Shown here: piece after piece, positions 34,390-43,142 of the stretch
Position numbering within the stretch: position 1 is the first letter of the stretch
Layout of the letters: every line of letters starts with the position of its first letter
NCBI GenBank assembly: GCA_023386965.1
Contig: JAEWIR010000039.1
Location: 1-64,000, forward strand
DNA: 64,000 nucleotides
From: Bacteroidota bacterium
GTDB lineage: Bacteria > Bacteroidota > Bacteroidia > Flavobacteriales > Weeksellaceae
Reading direction: 5' to 3'
Program-made: the position numbers and the translations under genes
Notes under the pieces: model-generated
Told to the model about the DNA's origin: nothing
Database searches by the model: none
What the model saw: only the letters and a program-made list of their open reading frames with translations

Positions 34390-35040
34390 CTAAATCTTCA
34401 GAAGTTCTATCGTTTTTTCAGGGTTTTCGCTGCTGAAAACAGCGTTACCGGCCACAAGCACATCGGCACCAGCGTCAAACAGTTTGGATGCATTGTCCAG
34501 GTTTACACCGCCGTCTACCTGAATAAGAGCTGTGGAATTGTTGTTAAGAATAAGGTCTTTGGTCTCAGAAATTTTCTTGTAGGTGTTTTCTATGAATTTC
34601 TGACCGCCGAATCCCGGATTCACACTCATCAGCAATACCAGGTCCACTTCAGAGATAATATCTTCCAGCATCAGAACGGGTGTGGAGGGATTCAGCACTA
34701 CGCCCGCCTTGGCACCGCTGTCCTGGATAAGTCTGATGGTACGGTGCAAATGCACGCATGCTTCGTAATGCACTGAAACGAGGTCGGCGCCGTGTGTAAT
34801 GAATTCTTCAACATATTTTTCCGGCTCAACAATCATCAGGTGTACATCCACAAACTTTTTTGCATGCTGCTGCACCGTCTTCATCACCGGGAAACCAAAG
34901 GAGATATTGGGTACAAAGCGGCCGTCCATAACATCGATATGCAGCCAGTCTGCCTGGGAATTGTTCAGCATATTAATATCCCTTTCCAGATTTCCGAAAT
35001 CTGCGGACAGCAGGGAAGGGGCAATCATCTTGTTTTTCAT
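34390..35040 (-). CDS. rpe: Ribulose-phosphate 3-epimerase
   Basis: The 216-residue TIM-barrel enzyme interconverts ribulose-5-P and xylulose-5-P in the pentose phosphate pathway. Family signatures are clear: APSLLSADFGNLERD, the metal-binding HIDVMDGRFVPNISFG, DVHLMIVEPE, MSVNPGFGGQKF and QVDGGVN. It starts 6 nt after the M42 peptidase stop and is likely co-transcribed with it. Confidence 0.96.
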   Translation of the reverse strand: MKNKMIAPSLLSADFGNLERDINMLNNSQADWLHIDVMDGRFVPNISFGFPVMKTVQQHAKKFVDVHLMIVEPEKYVEEFITHGADLVSVHYEACVHLHRTIRLIQDSGAKAGVVLNPSTPVLMLEDIISEVDLVLLMSVNPGFGGQKFIENTYKKISETKDLILNNNSTALIQVDGGVNLDNASKLFDAGADVLVAGNAVFSSENPEKTIELLKI

Positions 35041-35046
35041 TATATT

Positions 35047-36129
35047 TTACTTAGCGTGATATTTCAGGTTCATTTCAGGTTCTATGCGTAGTAGGGTTTC
35101 GTAGATGAGCTGTATCACATTGGCTACATCTTCTTTAGATACCATCTCTACCGTGGTATGCATATAGCGCAGCGGTAAAGAAATCAAAGCCGACGGTACA
35201 CCACCGTTAGAATGGGCAAAGGCGTCGGTATCGGTTCCTGTCGCGCGACTGGAAGCGGCACGCTGGAATGGTATTTCCTTGAGTTTGGCGGTGTCCACAA
35301 TCAGTTGGCGGATGTTGTGGTGAACGCTTGGCGCATAGAATACCACCGGTCCGTCACCACATTTTTGGTCACCTTCCTTTTTCTTCTCAATCATGGGCGT
35401 GGTGGTGTCGTGCGTAACATCCGTTACAATGGCGATGTTGGGCTTCAGTGTTTCCGCAATCATGTGTGCGCCGTACAGTCCCACTTCTTCCTGCACGGAA
35501 TTGGTGATGTAAAGACCGAAGGGCAACTTGTTTCCGTTTTCCTTCAGCATGCGCGCGACTTCCGCAATCATAAAGCCGCCAATCCTGTTGTCCAGGGCAC
35601 GGCAAACGAAGTAGCGGTCATTAAGTTCAAAGAATTCATCCGGATAGGTAATCATGCAGCCTACGAATACACCAAGTTCTTCCACTTCTTTTTTCGAAGT
35701 AGCACCACAGTCAATGAATATATTTTCAAGTTTTGGAACCGGCTCATCTGAGGTAATACCTCTAGTGTGAATAGCCGGCCATCCGAAAACTCCTTTTACA
35801 ATTCCTTTTTCACCGTGAATGTGCACCACTTTGGAAGGGGCGATCATCTGGTCCGACCCACCGTTGCGGATTACATAGATAAGTCCGTCGTCAGTGATAT
35901 AATTAACATACCAGGAAATTTCATCGGCGTGGGCCTCAATCACAACTTTGAAGGGAGCTTCAGGATTTACGATGCCATAGCAGGTTCCGTAATGGTCAAA
36001 TTCAATTTTATCAACATAAGGCTGAATGTAGTCCATCCATATTTTCTGCCCGTCATGTTCGTAACCCGTTGGTGATGATTGGTTTAGGTAAGATTCTAAA
36101 AACTTAAGAGATTTCTTGCTGAAATTCAT
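35047..36129 (-). CDS. M42 family metallopeptidase (glutamyl aminopeptidase/TET type)
   Basis: The 360-residue protein has the M42 dinuclear metal site: EAHADEISWYV (His/Asp), RALDNRIGGF (bridging Asp), the catalytic EEVG pair in SVQEEVGLYGA, TDVTHD (Asp) and the final His in PLRYMHTTVEMV. M42 enzymes are cytosolic, often form large tetrahedral assemblies, and trim peptides from the N-terminus. It is the first gene of a likely rpe operon and is divergent from the DUF4294 gene. Confidence 0.93.
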   Translation of the reverse strand: MNFSKKSLKFLESYLNQSSPTGYEHDGQKIWMDYIQPYVDKIEFDHYGTCYGIVNPEAPFKVVIEAHADEISWYVNYITDDGLIYVIRNGGSDQMIAPSKVVHIHGEKGIVKGVFGWPAIHTRGITSDEPVPKLENIFIDCGATSKKEVEELGVFVGCMITYPDEFFELNDRYFVCRALDNRIGGFMIAEVARMLKENGNKLPFGLYITNSVQEEVGLYGAHMIAETLKPNIAIVTDVTHDTTTPMIEKKKEGDQKCGDGPVVFYAPSVHHNIRQLIVDTAKLKEIPFQRAASSRATGTDTDAFAHSNGGVPSALISLPLRYMHTTVEMVSKEDVANVIQLIYETLLRIEPEMNLKYHAK

Positions 36130-36182
36130 TGAAAGGGAATAAAATTTGCGTTAGTTTGTGGATTTTTGAGACAGTAAAAATA

Positions 36183-36884
36183 ATGAAAATATATCAGACC
36201 CTTTTGGTCTTTCTCCTCTTTGTCACCGTATCGGTGAAGGCACAGGATACAATCATGGTAAAACCTTTAAGTGAATATCCGCAGGATCAGCTTAAGGTAG
36301 ATGAATTCGGTCAAAAATACTTCTATGATGAGAAGCAGAAGGCCAAAATTTATGAAATTAACGGCGAAACTGTAGTGATCATGGATGAGTTGGTCCTGAG
36401 AAAGGGGCCCGGATTTAACAATCAGCTTGACCGTAATTATTACTTTTTCCTGAATAAGAAACTGGCCCGCGTCTATCCTCTTTTCGTTACTGCACTTGCG
36501 CAGTACAACGGGATTCAGAATGATATCGCGAACATGGACCGTAACTCGCAGAAAAAGTATATTCGCGAACGCCAGTCTAATCTCGCAAACCAGTACGAAA
36601 AGCAACTGCGCGATCTAACAACCACAGAAGGACGTGTTTTTGCGAAGCTCATGCACCGTGGCACCGGAAAAACGGTTTTTGAGATTATTAAGGAACTTCG
36701 CGGGGGCTGGAGCGCATTCTGGTGGAACGTTAAGGGCAATATTGCCGAAGTTGATATTAAGGAACCTTACGATCCCTACCGCAACCGTACCGATCTGTAT
36801 ATTGAGTCACTGCTGCATTCCAACTGGAATTACGGCTATCTACAACCCTATCCAGGTGCTCAGGATTATAAGGTGAGAAAATGA
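36183..36884 (+). CDS. DUF4294 family exported protein
   Basis: The 233-residue protein has a signal peptide (TLLVFLLFVTVSVKA, cleavage near AQD) and belongs to a Bacteroidota-specific family. Conserved-looking parts are YYFFLNKKLARVYPLFVTAL, the TEGRVFAKLMHRGTGKTVFEIIKELRGG region and the Trp-rich WSAFWW. The function is unknown. The ATG at 36183 is chosen because it opens the signal peptide; earlier in-frame starts add charged residues. Its last 19 nt overlap the convergent Nudix gene. Confidence 0.85.
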   Translation: MKIYQTLLVFLLFVTVSVKAQDTIMVKPLSEYPQDQLKVDEFGQKYFYDEKQKAKIYEINGETVVIMDELVLRKGPGFNNQLDRNYYFFLNKKLARVYPLFVTALAQYNGIQNDIANMDRNSQKKYIRERQSNLANQYEKQLRDLTTTEGRVFAKLMHRGTGKTVFEIIKELRGGWSAFWWNVKGNIAEVDIKEPYDPYRNRTDLYIESLLHSNWNYGYLQPYPGAQDYKVRK

Positions 36885-37300
36885 TTGGTGGTCATTTTTT
36901 GCCTTAGCTTCTCAAAGGCAATCCTGTCTATGGGCAACGGGAAAATATTCTCGGAGTCTATGGGCAGCCATTCCACTTTTTCAATACAGGGATCCATAAT
37001 AAGAAAATCGGTTTCATCTATTATCTCTACGATGTAGTAAATGGTAAGCAGCTGCTCGTTCTCGCGGAACCGCGAAACTTCAAAATTTTCCTGCGTATAT
37101 AAGTGTTCTACGATCCGGATCTTGGCATTCAGTTCCTCTTCAAATTCGCGGTGAAGGCAGTCCAGAACGCCTTCGCCATACTCCAGTCCGCCGCCGGGGA
37201 ACTTCATCAGGTGTTCGCCTGCGTACTCTTCATGTAATACAAGTACACTTTGATCTTTAACTGCACAGGCATAGATGCGGACGTTGGTTTTGTTGATCAT
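36866..37300 (-). CDS. Nudix hydrolase
   Basis: The 144-residue protein carries the Nudix box with spacing GX5EX7REUXEE: it starts GGLEYGEGVLDC and ends LHREFEEELNA. The family cleaves nucleoside diphosphates linked to another moiety; the substrate cannot be read from the sequence. The gene overlaps the end of the DUF4294 gene on the other strand by 19 nt. Confidence 0.9.
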   Translation of the reverse strand: MINKTNVRIYACAVKDQSVLVLHEEYAGEHLMKFPGGGLEYGEGVLDCLHREFEEELNAKIRIVEHLYTQENFEVSRFRENEQLLTIYYIVEIIDETDFLIMDPCIEKVEWLPIDSENIFPLPIDRIAFEKLRQKMTTNHFLTL

Positions 37301-37343
37301 GTATAGAAGTTTGGATTAAAAGTACATTATTTTTTTGTTTTAA

Positions 37344-38018
37344 TCAGTTTTTCCAGGCGATGAGCATCTCCCGTTTTCCCGGTGGACCGGCTTTTTTTTC
37401 CACTTCAAAATCCAGGGACTTTAAGATCCGTCGCACCGAGCCTTTGCTGGAATAGGTCGTCAATAGTCCGCCTTCAGACATTTTTTCGGCCACAGATGCA
37501 AAAAGAGATTCCTCCCAAAGATCCGGCTGCACACGTGCGCCAAAACAGTCGTAATACACCAGGTTAATTTTCGGCAATTCAACCGCTGGCAAAGCGTGGA
37601 AATCACACTGTATTTTCCGGAGGGTGAAATTGGGAATGATTTCAACAGGAATTTCCCAGTCGGATTCATGAATTTTGACGAATATTTCCTGCAACTCACT
37701 GTTTGAAAAAAGTTCACTGTAGCCCAACTCTTTAATCTCAGCTTCAGTTATGGGATATTTTTCAAGGGTATAAAAGTTTATTTTATGATTTTTATCAGTT
37801 TTTAAAAACTCATCAATAGTGACTAAAACGTTCAGTCCTGTTCCAAAACCCAGTTCTAAAATATTAATTTCGTAATCATTTACCAATTTTAGTCCATTAT
37901 CAATAAATACGTGTTTTGCTTCCTGAAGCGCACCGTGATGTGAATGATACCCTTCATTTAATTCATTAATAAACAGTGTTTTACTTCCGTCTGACGTGAC
38001 TTTAACCTCTCTTTTCAA
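37344..38018 (-). CDS. mnmD: tRNA mnm5(s2)U34 methyltransferase MnmD
   Basis: The protein is the stand-alone counterpart of the methyltransferase half of MnmC, acting on the wobble uridine of tRNA with SAM. Visible are the N-terminal DGSKTLFINELNEGYHSHHGAL block, the SAM motif ILELGFGTGLN and LVYYDCFGARVQPDLW followed by TTYSSKGSVRR. No FAD oxidase domain is attached. The -7 element at 38031-38038 overlaps a TTG at 38033, so the downstream TTG (38016-38018), giving MKREVKV, is the better start and yields 224 residues. There is no nearby ATG. Confidence 0.88.
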   Translation of the reverse strand: MKREVKVTSDGSKTLFINELNEGYHSHHGALQEAKHVFIDNGLKLVNDYEINILELGFGTGLNVLVTIDEFLKTDKNHKINFYTLEKYPITEAEIKELGYSELFSNSELQEIFVKIHESDWEIPVEIIPNFTLRKIQCDFHALPAVELPKINLVYYDCFGARVQPDLWEESLFASVAEKMSEGGLLTTYSSKGSVRRILKSLDFEVEKKAGPPGKREMLIAWKN

Positions 38019-38030
38019 CTTATTTTTTTT

Positions 38031-38038
38031 CAAATTTA
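38031..38038 (-). promoter_or_regulatory. Bacteroidota -7 element for mnmD
   Basis: Minus-strand TAAATTTG fits TAnnTTTG and lies 12 nt before the TTG start at 38018. It overlaps the alternative TTG at 38033 and so argues against that start. Confidence 0.5.
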
Positions 38039-38102
38039 AACTAAAATATGTATATTTAAAAAATTATTTAGAGTTGTAAAACACGTTTAAAAAAATTAAG
38101 AA

Positions 38103-39176
38103 ATGATAATCCAAAAAACCGAAAATTCAAGGATTTCTTCCTTTGATCCAGAAAATTACTCATTCGGAGACCACTTCACGGATCATATGATTATATGTGA
38201 ATATGAAAACGGTGCCTGGGGTGAGACGAGACTCATGCCTTACGGACCGCTTCCATTTTCACCTTCCAATATGGCTTTCAATTACGGTCAGGCCTGTTTT
38301 GAGGGTATGAAAGCTTATAAAGACAGTAATGACGAAGTTTATCTTTTCCGTGTAAATAAAAATTTTGAAAGGATTAACAAGTCAGCCAAGCGTCTGGCAA
38401 TGCCTGAGATTCCAGAGGAGGTTTTTGTGGGTGGTCTGAAAGCGCTTATGGACATAGACAGAGCCTGGATTCCAACCGGAGAAGGTAAATCCCTGTATAT
38501 CCGTCCCCTCATCTTCGCGACCGAAGAAGGTTTGAAAGCAAGGGTTTCCAATAAATATATGTTTGCAATTGTGGCTGCACCGGCTACAAGCTATTACAGC
38601 GCACCTGTATCGGTTAAGATTTCGGATTATTATTCACGTGCTGCAAGTGGCGGAGTTGGATTTGCCAAGGCGGCCGGTAACTATGCGGCATCTTTCTATC
38701 CTACCCAGCTGGCTAATGAGGAAGGTTATGAGCAGATTATCTGGACCGATGACAGTACGCATGAGTATTTTGAAGAAAGTGGCACCATGAATGTTTTTGT
38801 TAGGATTGGTGATACCATCTATACACCTCCAACATCTGAAAAAATCCTGGATGGGGTTACAAGAGACAGTTTCATTACTCTGGCTAAGCATAAAGGAATT
38901 GACGTTCGGGTAGAGCCTATCGCTGTGAAGGATGTTCTGGCGGCTCACAAAGACGGAACACTTAAGGAAATCTGGGGAGTAGGTACGGCTGTCGTAACGA
39001 CTGCATTCAAATCCTTCGGTTATCAGGGCCAGAATTTTGAACTTCCTGTACTTTCAGAACAAGAGAGCTATGCTCTTTCTCTTAAGAAAGCCCTTGTTGA
39101 TATTCAGACCAATGCGGCCGAAGATCCGTTTGGCTGGAGAGAGAAGGTTGAAAAAGACGTTCTTCAGACAGTATAA
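38103..39176 (+). CDS. ilvE: Branched-chain amino acid aminotransferase
   Basis: The 357-residue fold-type IV PLP enzyme makes Leu, Ile and Val from their keto acids with glutamate. Hallmarks are YGQACFEGMKAYKD, the arginine pair in NKSAKRLAMPEIP, the PLP lysine in GFAKAAGNYAASF and the cofactor loop EESGTMNVFV. The length matches the larger Bacteroidota/eukaryotic-like BCATs. A terminator follows, and the gene stands alone. Confidence 0.94.
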   Translation: MIIQKTENSRISSFDPENYSFGDHFTDHMIICEYENGAWGETRLMPYGPLPFSPSNMAFNYGQACFEGMKAYKDSNDEVYLFRVNKNFERINKSAKRLAMPEIPEEVFVGGLKALMDIDRAWIPTGEGKSLYIRPLIFATEEGLKARVSNKYMFAIVAAPATSYYSAPVSVKISDYYSRAASGGVGFAKAAGNYAASFYPTQLANEEGYEQIIWTDDSTHEYFEESGTMNVFVRIGDTIYTPPTSEKILDGVTRDSFITLAKHKGIDVRVEPIAVKDVLAAHKDGTLKEIWGVGTAVVTTAFKSFGYQGQNFELPVLSEQESYALSLKKALVDIQTNAAEDPFGWREKVEKDVLQTV

Positions 39177-39197
39177 TCCATATAATTTACAGATGAA

Positions 39198-39224
39198 AGT
39201 CAGGCTTACTTGCCTGACTTTTTG
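39198..39224 (+). terminator. Rho-independent terminator after ilvE
   Basis: An AGTCAGGC/GCCTGACT stem with a 6-nt loop precedes TTTTTG, 22 nt after the stop. Confidence 0.86.
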
Positions 39225-39290
39225 TTTTATTATTTGGGGCGAATTCCGTATTTTCGCCATGCTCACCGCATTAACAATAATAAACCAGTA

Positions 39291-40400
39291 ATGTTCAGAA
39301 AATACTCAATTTTAGCAATAGCAGGATTAACGCTATTTAGCTGTACACCAATATATAAAAAGATGAATGTAGACAAACAAACGTACGAAGGTTTGAATGA
39401 CGGGCTTTATGCGCACCTTCAAACCACAAAAGGGAACATGATTGTAAAACTGGAGGATGAAAAATCGCCTGTAACAGTTGCTAATTTTGTTGGCCTTGCA
39501 GAAGGTACCATTCCCAACAAGTCCAAAGGAAAAGGGGTACCTTTCTACGACGGTACCATTTTTCACCGCGTAATTTCAGATTTTATGATCCAGGGCGGAG
39601 ATCCGCAGGGAACAGGAATGGGCGACCCCGGCTATAAGTTTGCTGATGAGAAGAACGATCTGAAACATGATGTGAAGGGTGTTCTTTCAATGGCGAACTC
39701 CGGTCCGAATACCAACGGATCTCAATTTTTCATTACTCAGGTACCAACACCCTGGCTGGACGGTAAACATACCATATTCGGGAAAGTAGTGAACGGTGTT
39801 GAAGTGATCGATACAATAGCAGCTGTAGAAAAAGGACCACAGGATAAGCCTAAAACAGACGTTGTACTGGAGAAAGTTTCCATCTTCAGCAAAGGCGACA
39901 GCTATAAGAACTACGATGCAGCAAAACTTTTTGAAACTGGTAAGGATAAAATTCAGGAAAATAACAAGGTCTACCTTAGCAAAATGGAGGAGGAAAAGGC
40001 AAAAAAAGAAGCTGAGTTCAAAGCCAATCAGCAAAGACTGGTTGATGAGATGGCAGCCGGTATGCAAAAAACTGCTTCCGGTCTTTACTATAAGATCACT
40101 AAAACTGCTGCGGGCAAGGAGCCAAAAGCAGGTGATATGGTAGCCGTTCATTACGCCGGCCGCCTGGTGGACGGAACAGAATTCGACAGCTCTTACAAAA
40201 GAAATCAGCCACTGGAATTTCCGGTAGGAACAGGACGTGTAATAAAAGGTTGGGACGAAGGTATCCTGATGCTTAAGGAGGGTGAATCCGCCACTTTGCT
40301 TATTCCTTCGGAACTTGCCTACGGACCGAACGGCGCAGGTGGTGTAATTCCGCCAAATGCATGGTTGGTTTTCGATGTGGAACTGGTGAAGATCAAGTAA
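39291..40400 (+). CDS. Dual immunophilin lipoprotein (cyclophilin + FKBP domains)
   Basis: The 369-residue protein begins with a lipoprotein signal (ILAIAGLTLFSC, Cys at residue 18). Residues 38-205 are a cyclophilin domain (GTIFHRVISDFMIQGGDP, NTNGSQFFIT, WLDGKHTIFGKV). A charged helical linker (SKMEEEKAKKEAEF) leads to an FKBP domain at about 265-369 (VAVHYAGRLVDGTEFDSS, GTGRVIKGWDEGI, AYGPNGAGGVIPPNAWLVFDVEL). Both classes catalyse prolyl cis-trans isomerisation; here they should act on exported proteins at a membrane facing the periplasm. Fusions of the two immunophilin classes are known from flavobacteria and from apicomplexans. Confidence 0.93.
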   Translation: MFRKYSILAIAGLTLFSCTPIYKKMNVDKQTYEGLNDGLYAHLQTTKGNMIVKLEDEKSPVTVANFVGLAEGTIPNKSKGKGVPFYDGTIFHRVISDFMIQGGDPQGTGMGDPGYKFADEKNDLKHDVKGVLSMANSGPNTNGSQFFITQVPTPWLDGKHTIFGKVVNGVEVIDTIAAVEKGPQDKPKTDVVLEKVSIFSKGDSYKNYDAAKLFETGKDKIQENNKVYLSKMEEEKAKKEAEFKANQQRLVDEMAAGMQKTASGLYYKITKTAAGKEPKAGDMVAVHYAGRLVDGTEFDSSYKRNQPLEFPVGTGRVIKGWDEGILMLKEGESATLLIPSELAYGPNGAGGVIPPNAWLVFDVELVKIK

Positions 40401-40421
40401 TCAGAACAGAATAATACATAC

Positions 40422-40452
40422 AGGCTGTCCCGCAAGGAGACAGCCTTTTTTT
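40422..40452. terminator. Terminator between the immunophilin and M28 genes
   Basis: The AGGCTGTC/GACAGCCT stem is followed by seven Ts on the plus strand. The opposite strand lacks a U-tract, so it mainly ends the immunophilin transcript. Confidence 0.82.
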
Positions 40453-40481
40453 GTTGATTAAAGATAATGAAGTTGTGTAAT

Positions 40482-41864
40482 CTACCAGTTCTGGTCGATC
40501 ATATAAACCATTTGAGCCATAGCCACGGCTCCGAGGTTTAATTCACGCCGGTTTACTTTATCAAAAGTATCCTGACTGGTATGGTGAATATCGAAATAGC
40601 GCTGCATATCCGGAACCAGTTCTGCCAAAGGTATACCCAGCTTTTTCAGTGGCGCTATGTCCTGTCCGGAAGTTTCCTGCGTAAAATCGTACACTCCGTA
40701 AGGCAGGAAAAAGTTTTTCCAGGCAAAGACCAGCCTGCGCCGCTGCGGAATCATGGCCAGTGAAATCCCGCGTGGAGAATATCCGCCGGCATCGCTCTCT
40801 ATCGCAAAGATGTGTTTTTCGCCTGATTTCTTAACGGCAGCAGCATATGTCTCGCCGCCATGAACGCCGTTTTCTTCATTGGCAAAAAGAACGAAACGTA
40901 AAGTATGTCTGTTCTTGATATCAAGTTTTTTAAAGACGCGAAGTACTTCCAGTACCTGCACCACACCTGCACCATTGTCATGTGCTCCTTCGGAAATATC
41001 CCAGGAATCCAGATGTGCACCTATCACGATGACACTGTTGTCCTTATTCCCCGGAATTTCAGCAATCACGTTATGATTAATCTTTTCGCCTTTTGTAGCG
41101 GAGGTGGTGTTAATCTTAACCATTACAGGCTGTTTCTTAACTAACTGTTCCAGTTCATCGACGCTGCGTGCACCAATGGACAGTGCCGGAATCCTGTTCT
41201 TGTCCAGTACGTCGTAATATACACTTCCGGTATGGGGCAGATCGTCTGAAGCGGAGGTTGCCGAACGGGTAAGTACTGCTTTGGCTCCTTTGCGGCTGGC
41301 CAGAGAGGGTGTGGACCAGCGGTACTTGCCTGCAATAAGATAGGCTTCATTTGGGTTAATGATAGTTTGGTCGAACGCGTAATTAAAGAAAACAATTTTG
41401 TCCTTTACATCGCTTGGAAACATCTGTGAAAATTCTGCCAGGTCTTTAGCGAAAATGATTTCACCGGTTAAGTCTTTTCCTCCCGTCCCTTCAGAGGTGC
41501 CCAAAGCCAGTGCCGGTATGCTTTTCCAGTTCCCGCCCGCCGTTTTTATCTGAACGCTTTCGCGGCCGCGCTCCCAAACAGGCACCATCACATCCTGTCT
41601 GCGAATATTGGAACCGCCGTTCTCTGCAAATTTTTTTTCGGCCCAAACAACAGCTTTGTCGTAGGCGGGCGTCGCGGCAAAGCGGGGGCCAATTCCTTTC
41701 ACAAGTTCGCGCAGGTTCTCATACGCATTGCTGTTCAGCATAATTTCATCGGAAATCCTGCGGAATTCGCCGGCGAAATCCGTTTTGGGCTGGGATGAAG
41801 GCTTACGCTGAGAAAATAAAATTCCACCCAAAAAGAGTGGAATGATTATTAGGGTTTTCTTCAT
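40482..41864 (-). CDS. M28 family zinc peptidase with PA domain, secreted
   Basis: The 460-residue protein has a signal peptide (LIIIPLFLGGILFSQ). A PA-like insert spans about 130-260 (GKDLTGEIIFAKDL...DKIVFFNYAF...RKGAKAVLTRS). The M28 catalytic core follows: IVIGAHLDSWDISEGAHDNGAG (His, Asp), FANEENGVHGG (Glu pair), ESDAGGYSP (Asp) and FDIHHTSQDTFDKV (His). It resembles plasma glutamate carboxypeptidase-type aminopeptidases and probably degrades peptides outside the cytoplasm. It is a single gene. Confidence 0.92.
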   Translation of the reverse strand: MKKTLIIIPLFLGGILFSQRKPSSQPKTDFAGEFRRISDEIMLNSNAYENLRELVKGIGPRFAATPAYDKAVVWAEKKFAENGGSNIRRQDVMVPVWERGRESVQIKTAGGNWKSIPALALGTSEGTGGKDLTGEIIFAKDLAEFSQMFPSDVKDKIVFFNYAFDQTIINPNEAYLIAGKYRWSTPSLASRKGAKAVLTRSATSASDDLPHTGSVYYDVLDKNRIPALSIGARSVDELEQLVKKQPVMVKINTTSATKGEKINHNVIAEIPGNKDNSVIVIGAHLDSWDISEGAHDNGAGVVQVLEVLRVFKKLDIKNRHTLRFVLFANEENGVHGGETYAAAVKKSGEKHIFAIESDAGGYSPRGISLAMIPQRRRLVFAWKNFFLPYGVYDFTQETSGQDIAPLKKLGIPLAELVPDMQRYFDIHHTSQDTFDKVNRRELNLGAVAMAQMVYMIDQNW

Positions 41865-41898
41865 TTTTATTTCCTTTCAGGACTCAAAAATAAGAAAT

Positions 41899-43140
41899 TT
41901 ACTTCATGTCATACATGACCAGCGCTGTAATGAGTTTGGGCTCAATGTACGTGCATTTGGGCGGCATGCTGATCCGGTTATCCGAAATTTTAAGCATTTC
42001 ATTGAAGCTGACAGGATATACCCCGAATCCGATCTGACCTTCATGCAGGTCAACTTCGGCTTTCATTTTTAATATGCCCTCTACGGAGGAGTTTCCTTTC
42101 ACATATCTTATCTGCTCTGAGCTGTCGGTATTTTCTATTCCGAGGATGTCTCTTAATATATATTTGTCCAGCAGATGGTGGTCCAGGTTGTCTTTGGAAA
42201 TCTCGGGATTGCGTAAACTGTGCTTCACATGCAGGGAGTAGAACAGCCCGTCCATATACATTGAAATATGAAATTTCTGCGAAGGATAGTACGGTTCTTC
42301 ACCTTTAACATGAATATCAAAACACTGTTCCAGTTTCGCTAAAATCTCCTCTGACGAAAGTCCGTTACGGTCTTTAACGATCCGGTTGTAATCATGAATT
42401 TTAATGGACTGGTTGGAAACAATGAAGCTGAAAATATAGTTGTAGGGCTCTGTACCTTTATGCTTCTTATTTTTCTCCTTATGATTTCTGGCGTTCAGAG
42501 CGGTGGAACCTATACGGTGATGCCCGTCGGCAATGTAGAAAGAGTCTATCTGCTCCAGCACTTCCTTAAACTGCTGCATTTTCAGGCGGTTGTCTATTTT
42601 CCAAACCTTATGACGAATGCCTCGGCTGTCATAATAATTAAGCAGGGGAACATTCTTTTCCTCATGATTCATCAGGAGTTCAACTTTCGAATTGGCCGGA
42701 TAAGTCAGGAGTACGGGTTCCGCCTGCAGACCCACTTTGTCCAGGTATTGGGCAAGTTTTTCTTTCTTTTGCGGAATGGTGCTTTCGTGCCTCTTGATTT
42801 TCCCGTCCCAGAAATCCTCTACGGAGACCAGGCCGAGCAGACCGCGGAAGACGGTTTTGTCGGGTTTGATCTGCTCATACAAATAATAAGAGGAGGCGTC
42901 CTGTATGAGTTTCTTATCCTCCAGGAGTTCTTCGAAATTGGTCCTTATTTTCCTGAGGTTGCGGTCTATATCTTTGGATTTACTCACCACATACGGTTTG
43001 ATCATCTGTACGTAGGAAAAGTCCTCCTGCGCTTTTCTGTTGATTTCTTCCTGTGTAAAATTGTCCAGCGGATGCGTTGGAAATACATCCAGATAGTCTT
43101 GGTGCGGACGTATGCCGCGAAAAGGTTTAAATATCGGCAT
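41899..43140 (-). CDS. DUF1015 family protein
   Basis: The 413-residue protein has the DUF1015 landmarks: PFRGIRPHQDYL at the N-terminus, a central FYIADGHHRIGSTALNAR motif and a C-terminal FGVYPVSFNEMLKISDNRISMPPKCTYIEPKL. The ADGHHR motif is the family's most conserved part and suggests an enzymatic site, but the activity is unknown. It starts 2 nt after serA and belongs to the serC-serA operon, as often seen in Bacteroidota, which hints at a role in serine metabolism. Confidence 0.88.
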   Translation of the reverse strand: MPIFKPFRGIRPHQDYLDVFPTHPLDNFTQEEINRKAQEDFSYVQMIKPYVVSKSKDIDRNLRKIRTNFEELLEDKKLIQDASSYYLYEQIKPDKTVFRGLLGLVSVEDFWDGKIKRHESTIPQKKEKLAQYLDKVGLQAEPVLLTYPANSKVELLMNHEEKNVPLLNYYDSRGIRHKVWKIDNRLKMQQFKEVLEQIDSFYIADGHHRIGSTALNARNHKEKNKKHKGTEPYNYIFSFIVSNQSIKIHDYNRIVKDRNGLSSEEILAKLEQCFDIHVKGEEPYYPSQKFHISMYMDGLFYSLHVKHSLRNPEISKDNLDHHLLDKYILRDILGIENTDSSEQIRYVKGNSSVEGILKMKAEVDLHEGQIGFGVYPVSFNEMLKISDNRISMPPKCTYIEPKLITALVMYDMK

Positions 43141-43142
43141 CG

